Source of the DNA: Streptomonospora salina | GTDB taxonomy: Bacteria > Actinomycetota > Actinomycetes > Streptosporangiales > Streptosporangiaceae | Length of the DNA stretch: 64,000 nt | Direction: 5' to 3' | NCBI RefSeq assembly: GCF_014204715.1 | Contig: NZ_JACHLY010000001.1 | Coordinates: 2,139,001-2,203,000 of the forward strand | Shown here: in pieces, positions 32,149 through 40,534 of the stretch | Layout: every line of letters begins with the position of its first letter | Position numbering within the stretch: position 1 is the stretch's first letter | Program-made: the position numbers and the translations under genes | The notes under the pieces: model-generated | What the model saw: only the letters and a program-made list of their open reading frames with translations | Databases searched by the model: none | What the model was told of the DNA's origin: nothing

Positions 32149-33142
32149 TGCTATTTCCCTTGGGCAGGACCATCCGGACGTAGACCGCCGAGGCGATGAC
32201 CAGCGCTGCCAGTAGCAGGACGCTCATCGCGGCCCCCAGCCCGAAGTTCCAATTGACGAAGGAGTGCTCGTAGATCAGCGGCGAGATCAGCCGTGCGCTG
32301 TCCGGCGAGACGTCGCCGAAGAGCAAGAAGGGGACGTTGAACTCGTTGAATGTCCACAGCCCCATGACCAGCAAGACCACGGCGTTGGACGAGCGCACCA
32401 TCGGCATCGTGATGCCGGTGAACCGCTTCCAGGTCGACGCCCCGTCGATCGCCGCCGCCTCGTAGAGTTCACCGGGGATGCTCTGCAGGGCGGCCAGCAG
32501 CATGAGGAAGGCGAACGGCCACAGCCGCCAGATCGACACGATGACCAGAACCCAGAACGCGTTGTCGCCGATGAGCCAGAACGGACCTTGGTCCAACAGG
32601 CCGAGGTCCTCCACCAGCAGCCGGTTGATCATGCCGTCGCGCTGGTTGAACATGAACGCCCAGACGATGGCGGCGACGTAAACCGGCAGGGCGTAGGGCA
32701 CCAGGAACAGTGTCCGCAGCGCTCCGCGCCCGCGGAACCGGGTGTTCAGCGCAACCGCCGCCGCCATGCCCAGTGCCCAGGAGATCCCGACCACCAGGGC
32801 CGTGTACACGATCGTGCGGAACAGGCTCTGGAACAGCTCACTGCCGAGCGCGCCGCTGGGGTCGAGGCCCCGGACGAAGTTCTCCAGCCCCACGAACGGC
32901 GCCGACGTCCAGTTCCGGATGGTCAGCTGCGTCAGTGAGGTGAATGCGATGTAGATCCCCAGAATCATGGGGATGATGTGGATCAGCAGCTCCATCGCCG
33001 CCGCCGGCAGGACCATGCCGTAGGGCAGGAAGTCCGGTCGGCGCCGCCGCCGCTTGCGGGTACCGCCGCCGTGGGATTCGGCCGCCGGGGCCTCCTCCTC
33101 GGCGCGGGGCCGCGGTTCTTCGGTGTCGTCAGTGGTCGACAT
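32141..33142 (-). CDS. Carbohydrate ABC transporter permease, MalF type
   Basis: A 333-residue permease. The long charged cytosolic N-terminus (about 40 residues, ending KRRRRRPDFLPYG) precedes six TM segments. The EAA loop is ELYEAAAIDGASTWKRFTGITMPM. The ATG at 33140-33142 lies seven bases after GGAGG; a TTG one codon earlier is less likely. It forms a heterodimer with the following permease. A stem-loop separates it from the binding-protein gene. Confidence 0.93.
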   Translation of the reverse strand: MSTTDDTEEPRPRAEEEAPAAESHGGGTRKRRRRRPDFLPYGMVLPAAAMELLIHIIPMILGIYIAFTSLTQLTIRNWTSAPFVGLENFVRGLDPSGALGSELFQSLFRTIVYTALVVGISWALGMAAAVALNTRFRGRGALRTLFLVPYALPVYVAAIVWAFMFNQRDGMINRLLVEDLGLLDQGPFWLIGDNAFWVLVIVSIWRLWPFAFLMLLAALQSIPGELYEAAAIDGASTWKRFTGITMPMVRSSNAVVLLVMGLWTFNEFNVPFLLFGDVSPDSARLISPLIYEHSFVNWNFGLGAAMSVLLLAALVIASAVYVRMVLPKGNSND

Positions 33143-33160
33143 CAAGGGCCTCCATCGAAC

Positions 33161-33191
33161 GGCCGCCCCGCCGCGGAGGGACGGGGCGGCC
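33161..33191 (-). terminator. Intra-operon stem-loop between binding-protein and permease genes
   Basis: GGCCGCCCCG (33161-33170) and CGGGGCGGCC (33182-33191) make a perfect 10-bp stem with an 11-nt loop. In sugar ABC operons such structures commonly stabilise binding-protein mRNA or attenuate permease expression; that role is inferred here from position. Confidence 0.5.
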
Positions 33192-33218
33192 GGTTGGACG
33201 AACCGCCTGCTACCGGAT

Positions 33219-34544
33219 CTAGTCGGCGGCGTTCATCTGGGTCTCGGCTTCCTCCATGGCCGCGCGGATATCGTCCTCGGTGATCTCGCTGCCGGTCGCC
33301 GCGTCGGCGAAGAGCCCGGCGATCGACTCGCCGAGGACCGTCTCCATCTGCCCCTCCTCGGGGATCAGCGGCATCGGGGCGGCGTGGTCGGTGAGGATGG
33401 TGCGGAAGGTGTCCATGGACTCGCTCTGCAGTTCCTCGTTCTCGTAGGCCTCGGTGGCCACGGGCAGCGTTTGGAACTCCTGCGACAGGTACACCTGCTC
33501 CTCGGAGCTGGTCAGGTGATCGACCAGCTGCAGCGCGCCCTCCTTGTCGTCGGTCTCGTTGAAGACGCTGATGTTGATGCCCGCGGCGTGGCTCTGGATC
33601 GGCTGGCCGGGCAGCGGATCCATGACGGGGATCTGGGCGACCTCGTAGTCGTCGAAGTCGCGGGAGGCCAGGGTCGTGCGGGCGCTGCCCTGCGCCATCA
33701 TCATGGCCGCCCGCTCGTCGGCGAAGTCGGCGATGGACTGGGTGCCGTCGCTGAACTCGGCGTTGCTGGGGTTGACGATTCCCTGCTCGGTCATCATGTC
33801 GAGCCGCATCTTCACCGCGTCGACCACCTCCTGGGAGGAGAAGTTCGGGCCGTCGGCCCAGAGTTCCCCGCCCTGCTGCAGGCCCAGAACGTGGGCGAAG
33901 TGGGAGTTCTGCCGCTCGCTACCGGCCTCCATCGTGAAGCCGTACTGGTCGGGCTCGCCGTCGCCGTCGGTGTCCTCGGTCAGCTCCTCGGCGGTCTCGG
34001 TGAACTCCTCCCAGGTCGAGGGCGGCTCCTCGATGCCCGCCTCCTCGAACATGGTCGGGTTGTAGAACAGCGCGTAGGACAGACCGTAGAGGGGAACCGA
34101 CGTCGGCGGCTCTCCTTCGGCACCGCCGGTGGCGAAGCTGGTCTCCACGAAGCGGCCCTCGCCGCCTGCGGCCTCCAGATCCTCGCCCTCGTAGGGCACG
34201 AAGGCTCCGGTCTCCTGCAGGCTGGCCGCCCAGGTGTTGCCGATGTTGAGCACGTCGGGACCGTCACCGCTGCTGACCGCGGTGAGGATGCGGTTGTACA
34301 GCTCACCCCAGGGGATGACTTCGAGCTCGACTTCCACGCCGGTCTCTTCGGTGAAGCGATCGAGCGAGGGCTGGAGCACCTCCTTGTCCTCCTCGACGCT
34401 CGCCCCCTGGTTGCTGGCCCAGTAGGTCAGCGTCCGGTCGCCGGACTCTTCGTCGCCGGTGCCGCCGCAGGCGGAAAGGGCGGCGACCATGCCGAGCGCG
34501 GTCGAGGCGGACAGTACTGCTTTGGCGGGGATCTTCACGACCAT
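33219..34544 (-). CDS. Sugar ABC transporter substrate-binding lipoprotein
   Basis: A 441-residue extracellular binding protein with a lipobox ALSAC (Cys26). The family-1 SBP fold is shown by LTYWASNQGASVEEDKEVL, VIPWGELYNRILTAVSSGDGPDVLNIG and LYGLSYALFYNPTMFEEAG. It is strongly acidic. The ATG at 34542-34544 has GGAACGGAG immediately upstream; a longer in-frame reading crosses the LacI operator and is rejected. The sugar cannot be assigned from sequence; the adjacent LacI regulator should respond to it. Confidence 0.92.
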   Translation of the reverse strand: MVVKIPAKAVLSASTALGMVAALSACGGTGDEESGDRTLTYWASNQGASVEEDKEVLQPSLDRFTEETGVEVELEVIPWGELYNRILTAVSSGDGPDVLNIGNTWAASLQETGAFVPYEGEDLEAAGGEGRFVETSFATGGAEGEPPTSVPLYGLSYALFYNPTMFEEAGIEEPPSTWEEFTETAEELTEDTDGDGEPDQYGFTMEAGSERQNSHFAHVLGLQQGGELWADGPNFSSQEVVDAVKMRLDMMTEQGIVNPSNAEFSDGTQSIADFADERAAMMMAQGSARTTLASRDFDDYEVAQIPVMDPLPGQPIQSHAAGINISVFNETDDKEGALQLVDHLTSSEEQVYLSQEFQTLPVATEAYENEELQSESMDTFRTILTDHAAPMPLIPEEGQMETVLGESIAGLFADAATGSEITEDDIRAAMEEAETQMNAAD

Positions 34545-34698
34545 CTCCGTTCCTCGTCGTGGCCATGCCGGCCCGCTGTCGTGCCGGTGGGCGGCACAGC
34601 GGTCCGGGGCGACACAGGGGCCGCCGAGGTTCCTGTTCAGTCGGTGCAGGGTCCGGGGCGACGGGCTGCGCATCCCCAGAGTGAACCACGCCACTGAA

Positions 34699-34712
34699 GT
34701 AAACCGGTTTAC
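34699..34712. promoter_or_regulatory. LacI-family operator of the sugar ABC operon
   Basis: GTAAACCGGTTTAC is a perfect 14-bp palindrome of the classical LacI/CcpA form with a central CG step. It lies 155 bp upstream of the binding-protein start and just after the 3' end of the LacI gene. Confidence 0.75.
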
Positions 34713-34766
34713 CTCATGAGTGTAGGAGAGGTCACCTACCAAACAGGAGAGGAGGTTACCGAGACG

Positions 34767-35792
34767 TTACCCAGCAGAACTTCGCAACCGCAATTCCCCG
34801 GTCATCCGGGTCACCGCAGGCGGCTCCTGGCCCTTGAGCATGTCGAGCAGGATACGGGCGGCTGAACTACCCAGCTCGCGGTGCCTGCTGCGGACGGTGG
34901 TCAGCGGCGGCGAAGCGAACGAAGCCAGGGTGATGTCGTCGAAGCCGGCCACGGCCACGTCACCGGGAATGGCCAACCCCGCCTCGCCCAGCACGGAATA
35001 ACCGCCGATGGCCATGAGGTCGCTGCCGTAGAACACCGCCGTAGGACGCTCTCCGCGATCCAAGAGGCGCTCGGTCGCCTGCGCACCGCCCTCGATGGTG
35101 TAGCCGCCGTACTCCACCGGCCCCGGCTCCAGCCCGAAGTCGTGCAGCGCCTCCTCCCAGTGGCGGCGGCGCTGCAGGGCGTGCAGCATGCCGGGATCGC
35201 CCTGGACGTGGGCGACACGGCGGTGGCCGGTGTCGGCGAACCGGTGCACCAGCGACCGGATCGCCTCCCGGGAGTCGTTGCTGATCGTGGGAAAATCCGA
35301 GGAGCCCTCGGGGGCACCGACGACCACGGCCGGCGCTCCCATGCGGTGCAGCATCGCCGGGCGCTCGTCGTCCACACGCAGGTCGGTGACCAGGAAACCG
35401 TCGACGAACCGGTCCTCGAACAGCCGCTCGTAGGTGGTCGCCTCGGTCTGAGCGTCGGGCACGAACCGGATGACGGTGGCGTGCTCCTCGCCGGAAAGCA
35501 CCGACTCGATACCCGACAGGAACGACGCGAAGAACGCATCGAAATCCAGGATCTCCGGCGAACGGCGCACGACCAGGCCGATCGTGCCCAGCGCCTTCCC
35601 GTTGAGGGCACGTGCGGCATAGCTCGGGCTCCACCCCAGTTCCACCGCAGCCTGCCGGATGCGCTCGCGCGTGCCGGAGCTGACACCGGTCCCGCTGTTC
35701 AGCGCCCGCGACACCGCGCCCTTGGTCACGCCTGCGCGTTGGGCGACGTCACTGATCGTGGGGCGCTTGCGGCCCGGAGTGGGTGCGGTCAT
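34767..35792 (-). CDS. LacI-family regulator of the sugar ABC operon
   Basis: A 341-residue LacI protein. The HTH reads TISDVAQRAGVTKGAVSRAL with hinge SPSYAARALNGKA. The effector domain includes TIGLVVRRSPEI, VFYGSDLMAIGGYSVL and VAVAGFDDITLASFASPPLTT. The start is the ATG at 35790-35792 (MTAPTPGRKR). It is transcribed in the same direction as, and just upstream of, the transporter genes. The GTAAACCGGTTTAC palindrome between them is its likely site. Confidence 0.9.
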   Translation of the reverse strand: MTAPTPGRKRPTISDVAQRAGVTKGAVSRALNSGTGVSSGTRERIRQAAVELGWSPSYAARALNGKALGTIGLVVRRSPEILDFDAFFASFLSGIESVLSGEEHATVIRFVPDAQTEATTYERLFEDRFVDGFLVTDLRVDDERPAMLHRMGAPAVVVGAPEGSSDFPTISNDSREAIRSLVHRFADTGHRRVAHVQGDPGMLHALQRRRHWEEALHDFGLEPGPVEYGGYTIEGGAQATERLLDRGERPTAVFYGSDLMAIGGYSVLGEAGLAIPGDVAVAGFDDITLASFASPPLTTVRSRHRELGSSAARILLDMLKGQEPPAVTRMTGELRLRSSAG

Positions 35793-36179
35793 GGGCAATG
35801 ATGGTAGTCCGCCTCCCGATTTCCGGCAGGGCCAACCCGACCGCGGCCGGAGAACGCCGACGCCACGGCCCACATGTACGGCGAGGCGCGCGAAGCGGCA
35901 GGATCCACCGGGATCGGCGCGGCGCACCGCGCGGATCGTCGGTGCCGCCATGCAGAATCGCAGTGCAGCCCACCTCGTACACGCCCGGATCGGCCTCCAC
36001 CACGATCGCCGCGGCAACGACGACGATGAGCGGACAGACCGCCGTCCGAGGTGCTTCGGCCGCGCCGACGGCCTCCACCGTGAAGGCGCGGCGGCCACTG
36101 CCCCGGCAGACGGTGATGCGTCCACCGGTGCCGGCACCGGTACCGGCAGCGGACGCCACCGCAACGGAAGGAACCGCAC
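35793..36179. other. Divergent intergenic region without a convincing gene
   Basis: These 387 bp lie between the LacI and GyrI-like genes. A minus-strand frame near 35960-36080 encodes a short hydrophobic run, and the plus strand is also open. Neither has a credible ribosome site or family match. A CCGGTGCCGG-rich repeat lies at about 36122-36150. Nothing firm was recognised. Confidence 0.4.
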
Positions 36180-36668
36180 ATGCGACCGTCGACTCCCGAA
36201 ACGAACGGATCCGAGCCCCGGATCGTCTCGGTCCAGCCCTCCACCACCGCCGTCATCCGAGGCACGGTCGAACAGGCCGACCTGCCGACCTTCTTCGACC
36301 GCTCGTTCGGCGCCCTCGTCCCGGCCGTCAGCGGCCAGGGCGCGAACATCACCGGGCCCGCGTTCGGCCTTTACCACGGCGGCTTCGGCGACCCCGTCGA
36401 CATCGAGGTCGGCTTCCCCGTCGACCGCCCGATCGACCCGGAGGGCGACGCCGTACCGAGCACCCTGCCCGCGGGGCGCGTCGCCAGGATGACCCACGCG
36501 GGCGCATTCGACGGACTGCCCGCATCGTGGGGCCGCCTGTGCACGTGGGTCGACGAACAGGGCCTGACCCCGGCGACGTTCTACTGGGAGGTCTACGTGA
36601 CCGAACCCTCCCCCGACATGAACCCCGACGACCTGCGCGTTGAGCTCAACGTTCCGGTGGAGGGGTGA
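36180..36668 (+). CDS. GyrI-like small-molecule-binding domain protein
   Basis: A 162-residue stand-alone GyrI/AraC effector-binding (SOUL-like) domain: VQPSTTAVIRGTVEQADLPTFF, GPAFGLYHGGF, VDIEVGFPV, MTHAGAFDGLPASWGRL, and TFYWEVYVTEPSPDMNPDDL, the classical terminal strand. Members bind hydrophobic drugs or act as weak hydrolases. It has no DNA-binding domain, so it is not itself a repressor. It converges on the methyltransferase gene of the defence island and marks the island's left border. Confidence 0.88.
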   Translation: MRPSTPETNGSEPRIVSVQPSTTAVIRGTVEQADLPTFFDRSFGALVPAVSGQGANITGPAFGLYHGGFGDPVDIEVGFPVDRPIDPEGDAVPSTLPAGRVARMTHAGAFDGLPASWGRLCTWVDEQGLTPATFYWEVYVTEPSPDMNPDDLRVELNVPVEG

Positions 36669-36680
36669 GGGCGGAGCGTC

Positions 36681-37808
36681 CTACGCCGGACCGGCGACGG
36701 CCGTATACGGTTCCGTGAGGTCCCGGTCTCCCGTGGACAGGGAAACGCCGTCCGTCTCCGTCGCGGTCGCGGTCTGCGGAGGCCAGGGCTCGGCGGAGGC
36801 TTCGAGCCCCCTCTTGACGGCTCCTTCGTCGAGTTCGAGAGCCTCTGCGAGGACGTGGAGCGCGAGGAGCGGGGGGACGGCGTTGCCGATCTGCTGCGCG
36901 ATGTCGCTCCCTCGCCAGGGGTAATCCGCCGGGAACGTCTGCAACTGTCCCGCTTCGGCGAACGTGAAGCGTCTGGGGAACCCGCCGCCCGTCGGCTCGA
37001 CCAGATTACGGAAGATCTTCCCGGTGACGGTCGAGGCCGGCTCGTCCGACCTGCGTCGTCCACGGGCTTTGGGGTCTCCGCCCGTCCCGTAGTTGGAGAC
37101 CACCTCGAACGGGCGACGGATACCGAGCGCCTTGCCCATGGGGACCCACTCCTCGCGCAGGCCGAAAGGATCCTCGCCCGAGACCCCTTTTCGGTATCGC
37201 GTGTGCGTCGGTTCGGGCATGGAGGCGGTCTTCCCGTCACGACGAGCGATCAGGACCGCACGCCGACGGGTCTGCGGCACCCCGTACTCTTCCGCACGCA
37301 GGATGCCGGTGACCACGGAATACCCTCGGATGGAGAGGTGCTCTGCCATCTCCTCCCAGACCGGGAGCGCTTGAGGAACCTGTTCGAGGACGATCGCCTG
37401 ATAGGGATCGCCCTCGTCATACGCTGCGAACGACCACCGCAAAGGCTCGAGAACCAGAGCCGTTCGTTCGTCGTCCAGCTTCGCCAGCTCCGTACGGACG
37501 TCCTCGCCGGCGGCCATCCGCCGAGCGAATCGGCGGACCTCCTCCAGGGCTCGACGCCCCTCACCACTGCCGGCGACGGTGTAGGTCTGACACGGCGGCC
37601 CGCCGGCCAGCACAGTGGCGTCCGGGAACCGTTTCGGGTCGAAGGAGCGTACGTCGCCTTGTTCGGTGCGGAGACGGGCCTCCTGCCGGGTAGCGCAGGC
37701 GTTCGGGTCCGCCTCGATTCCGACCGTCGACAGACCGAGCCAGTGCGCCGCCACATCGATTCCGCCCGGACCGGCGAAGAGATCGACGATTTCGACGGGG
37801 GGGTTCAC
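36681..37808 (-). CDS. DNA C5-cytosine methyltransferase (Dcm type), apparently active
   Basis: A 375-residue C5 methyltransferase. Ordered motifs: I VDLFAGPGGIDVAAHWLG, II/III with GIEADPNAC and GDVRSFDP, IV LAGGPPCQTYTVAGS with the catalytic Cys, VI LEQVP (Glu kept), VIII QTRRRAVLIA, a target-recognition region, then IX/X with LQTFPADYPW and QQIGNAVPPLLA. I chose the GTG at 37806-37808, with GGAGAG ahead; a GTG 31 codons earlier (37901) is the alternative. It is the last gene of the leftward defence operon and probably protects self-DNA. Confidence 0.9.
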   Translation of the reverse strand: MNPPVEIVDLFAGPGGIDVAAHWLGLSTVGIEADPNACATRQEARLRTEQGDVRSFDPKRFPDATVLAGGPPCQTYTVAGSGEGRRALEEVRRFARRMAAGEDVRTELAKLDDERTALVLEPLRWSFAAYDEGDPYQAIVLEQVPQALPVWEEMAEHLSIRGYSVVTGILRAEEYGVPQTRRRAVLIARRDGKTASMPEPTHTRYRKGVSGEDPFGLREEWVPMGKALGIRRPFEVVSNYGTGGDPKARGRRRSDEPASTVTGKIFRNLVEPTGGGFPRRFTFAEAGQLQTFPADYPWRGSDIAQQIGNAVPPLLALHVLAEALELDEGAVKRGLEASAEPWPPQTATATETDGVSLSTGDRDLTEPYTAVAGPA

Positions 37809-38067
37809 TGATCTCTCCTGGCTGCTCGGGGAAGCGGTTGGCGGTCGGGGCGGTGCTGCGACGGTCGCCTGCGCTTCCTCGGACTCCGTTGACGGACACA
37901 CGGTGTCGCTCCCGCCCCGGGTGACGCGGCGAGGACGGTAGTCCAGAAGATCATATACTCGCGGTTCGTCGCCGAATCCAGCGACCGCGGCTCAATGTAC
38001 ACCGAAGATCCGACCCCTGCCCACGCCACTCCACAGGCGGCGAGACGCACCCGCTCGCCGGTGGCGG

Positions 38068-38529
38068 TCACTCGTCGCCGGAAGCTTCGATGATCCCCGT
38101 GTAACGCTCGTATACGCGGACGGCGACGTCCTGGGGGTCCTCGTGCTCCCACGCGCGCAGTACCGTCCATCCGGCGTCCTCGAGGAGGCGGTCCGTCTGA
38201 CGGTCCCGATCGCGGTTCTTCTCGACTTTCGAGGCCCAGTATTCGGCGTTGGTCTTGGCACGGGTGTGGTGCTCCGGGCATCCGTGCCAGAAGCATCCGT
38301 CGAGGAACACGGCCAGTCGCGCGCGTGTGAAGACGAGGTCGGCCGTACGCCGCACCGAAGGGACGGGACGGTAGGCGACCCGGTAGCGCAGGCCCATGGC
38401 GTGAACCGCACGTCGAAGCGCGAGTTCGGGCTTGGTGTCCCGGCCCTTGTTCGACCGCATGCTGCGTCGAGTGCCGGCACTCGACGCCCAGGACCGTTCC
38501 CCGGCCTGCGATTCGGCGTGGTCGCTCAT
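38068..38529 (-). CDS. vsr: Very-short-patch-repair (Vsr) type endonuclease
   Basis: A 153-residue PD-(D/E)XK-fold nuclease. Family landmarks: the metal/zinc-fold start MRSNKGRDTKPELALRRAV, the catalytic Asp in RTADLVFTRARLAVFLDG, and the zinc/catalytic cluster CFWHGCPEHH. Vsr nicks T:G mismatches left when 5-methylcytosine deaminates and normally travels with a Dcm methylase, as here (259 bp upstream). The ATG at 38527-38529 was chosen; an ATG seven codons earlier is possible. It could instead act as the system's nuclease. Confidence 0.9.
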   Translation of the reverse strand: MSDHAESQAGERSWASSAGTRRSMRSNKGRDTKPELALRRAVHAMGLRYRVAYRPVPSVRRTADLVFTRARLAVFLDGCFWHGCPEHHTRAKTNAEYWASKVEKNRDRDRQTDRLLEDAGWTVLRAWEHEDPQDVAVRVYERYTGIIEASGDE

Positions 38530-38711
38530 CCGCTCCTGAACCCCATGCACGTATCGACCGCTTCGGATGCGGAGGCCCCGGCCCGCAGTCGCGTCGGCGG
38601 TATCCGCTGCTCGGACGGCGGCGCCTCGCGCCGGATATCCGGCAAGCTACCACTCCGCTTCCCTCGCGCCGCTACACGCACGGAGCTCGAAGGCGGGCAG
38701 CGGCCTCGGCA

Positions 38712-39587
38712 TCACGAGGGAACGTTCGACTCCTCCGGAGTCCGACCGCGCACGGAGGCCTCGGCGTAGAGCTCGTCCACGAGCGGCAGCAAGACCTCGA
38801 CCGCGTCCTCCGCGACCCGACCGTCGTCGGGTCCCTTCGGGAGGGAACCGTAGGGAAGGTAGATCTCGTCCGCCTCGTCCGTCCAATCCCGGTAGGCGCC
38901 GGTGTCGCGCGGGGAGTCCGGCGCCAACGCCTCGTACACCAGGGTGCTGCCCGCGGCGTTCACCGCCCTCGACAGGGCGTTGATCTCGCGTGTCTGCGCC
39001 AGCGAGCGCCGCTCGGCGAATCGGATCAACGCCTGGGCCATGGTCCGGTGGTGCACGAGGTCGAGCCGGAGGATGTTGTGGAAGAATTCCTGGTTCGTGC
39101 ACGCCTTCGCCACCGACCGGTAATCGTCGCCGTTGCGGAAGACCTCCGCCGCCCACCACAGGCGTGCGAAGGCCTGCGTGTGGTTGGGGCCGCGGAAACG
39201 GTCGCGGTTCACCGGCTTCGGCGCGCCGTCGGCGGTCGTGGCGCCCCATCGCCAACGGACGTAATCGGGGGCGACGAGCAGCGCGACGAAGTTCCACAGC
39301 TCGGTATCGGCGGCTTCGCTGCGGAGCAGGCGCAGCGACGCGTGCAACCGGGGAGCCAACCACGCGTCGGACTCCGTGGGGCTGGCGGCGAAACGGTCCA
39401 TGGCCGTCTGTACGACCTCGCGCACGGGGCCCGCCCGCAGGTCTCGGGAGGATCCGGGCGCGCGGCACGCCGCCGCGAGCGCCTTCTGGGGCGGGGCCTG
39501 CGCACCGAGCAGGACCTCCTCGGTCAGATGCCCGACCGCCTCCCGGTCCGGAAGTCGACCGATGTGTTCGGGCACCGCGCCGGTCAC
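38712..39587 (-). CDS. DUF6339-like protein of the defence operon
   Basis: A 291-residue, largely helical protein resembling the DUF6339 family found in actinobacterial methyltransferase/GHKL cassettes. Visible conserved-looking pieces are WNFVALLVAPDYVRWRW, FRGPNHTQAFARLWWAAEVF, NQEFFHNILRLDLVHHRTMAQAL and the acidic C-terminal VEVLLPLVDELYAE. No nuclease or ATPase motif is evident. The GTG at 39585-39587 has an AGGAGGGA site and overlaps the stop of the gene before (GTGA). Its function is unknown; the tight coupling says it acts with the GHKL ATPase. Confidence 0.6.
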   Translation of the reverse strand: MTGAVPEHIGRLPDREAVGHLTEEVLLGAQAPPQKALAAACRAPGSSRDLRAGPVREVVQTAMDRFAASPTESDAWLAPRLHASLRLLRSEAADTELWNFVALLVAPDYVRWRWGATTADGAPKPVNRDRFRGPNHTQAFARLWWAAEVFRNGDDYRSVAKACTNQEFFHNILRLDLVHHRTMAQALIRFAERRSLAQTREINALSRAVNAAGSTLVYEALAPDSPRDTGAYRDWTDEADEIYLPYGSLPKGPDDGRVAEDAVEVLLPLVDELYAEASVRGRTPEESNVPS

Positions 39588-40534
39588 TGTCCCTCCTTGC
39601 GGCTCGCTGCACGGATGAAGTCGCCGAGGCGACGGGGGAGTCTGGCTTTCCGGCCCGCCGCATACTGAACCCGCGCCTGCAGGTCTCCGCTGCCGCCGGC
39701 GAACCGGGCACGCGCCACCGTCTCGGCCAACGCGTCCTCGGGCGACATCTCGGGGAACACCTGCGGGAGCATCCGGCTCAGAACGTCCTCCGGCCATCCG
39801 CTCGGCCATTCCGGCCGCTCCCCGTGCATCGGCACGGTGTCCACCGCCGCGTCGAACAGCGCGGTCCAGCTCTCGACGGCGATCTCGGCGGCGAGCGCAG
39901 CGCGGGTGGCCTTGTCACGGCCGTGGAGCGTCTCCCGGAGGCCTTCGAACCCGCTGTTGAGGTAGACGACCGGCGCGTCGCCGCTGGTGTCGAGCGTCCA
40001 CGGCGCTTCCCGATACCGGTACAGGTAAGAGTCCTCGTCGGCTCCGAAGTCGACCCAGCAGGTGGTGACGGCCTCCTTGCGTGTGGGATCGGGCGTCTTC
40101 AGGTCGATCGTCCAGAACGGCGCGGCCGTCGCGATGGCCCGACCGCGGATCCCTCCGACGGTCGCGACGATCTGCCCGCTCAACCGGACCCGCCCCGTGT
40201 GGTCGGCACGCGCCAGCTCGGCCGTGCCGCGGAAGACGCCTTCTCCCGTCGGGGACAGAGGGGTGACGGTCCGTGTCCGGGTCGCCCGTTCCTCGAGTAC
40301 GGCTACGGCTTGCACGTCGCTCCACCGGTCGTCGCCGTGCAGTTGGGGCGCCTCCAACCGGATCGTGAACGACGCGCGCCGCCAGTCGCCGAACTCGGTC
40401 CGTTCGAGCGCCACCGAACGGTCGTCCTCGGATATCGCCCGTCGGGAGAGTGCGACGCCGTCGATGGCGGCATTCTCGACGGCGAGCGACACCGTCCCGG
40501 GAAGTCGGGGGTAGGGGACCAGCGTCGTCGTCAC
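39584..40534 (-). CDS. Unknown beta-rich protein coupled to the GHKL ATPase
   Basis: A 316-residue protein I do not recognise. The first 200 residues look like beta-sandwich domains (SLAVENAAIDGVALSRRAI; RASFTIRLEAPQL; GRVRLSGQIVATVGG). The last 110 are helical and end in a basic segment (GRKARLPRRLGDFIRAASRKEG) that could bind DNA. It overlaps both neighbours by 4 bp (GTGA at each end), so equal amounts of the three proteins are probably made. In MORC-type modification operons a protein in this position is usual, but no activity is known to me. Confidence 0.6.
   Translation of the reverse strand: MTTTLVPYPRLPGTVSLAVENAAIDGVALSRRAISEDDRSVALERTEFGDWRRASFTIRLEAPQLHGDDRWSDVQAVAVLEERATRTRTVTPLSPTGEGVFRGTAELARADHTGRVRLSGQIVATVGGIRGRAIATAAPFWTIDLKTPDPTRKEAVTTCWVDFGADEDSYLYRYREAPWTLDTSGDAPVVYLNSGFEGLRETLHGRDKATRAALAAEIAVESWTALFDAAVDTVPMHGERPEWPSGWPEDVLSRMLPQVFPEMSPEDALAETVARARFAGGSGDLQARVQYAAGRKARLPRRLGDFIRAASRKEGQ

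Noticed and set aside
35749-36159. Minus-strand 136-codon frame with a short hydrophobic run between LacI and GyrI-like genes
   Set aside because: No ribosome site, overlaps the LacI start region, and composition typical of antisense frames.
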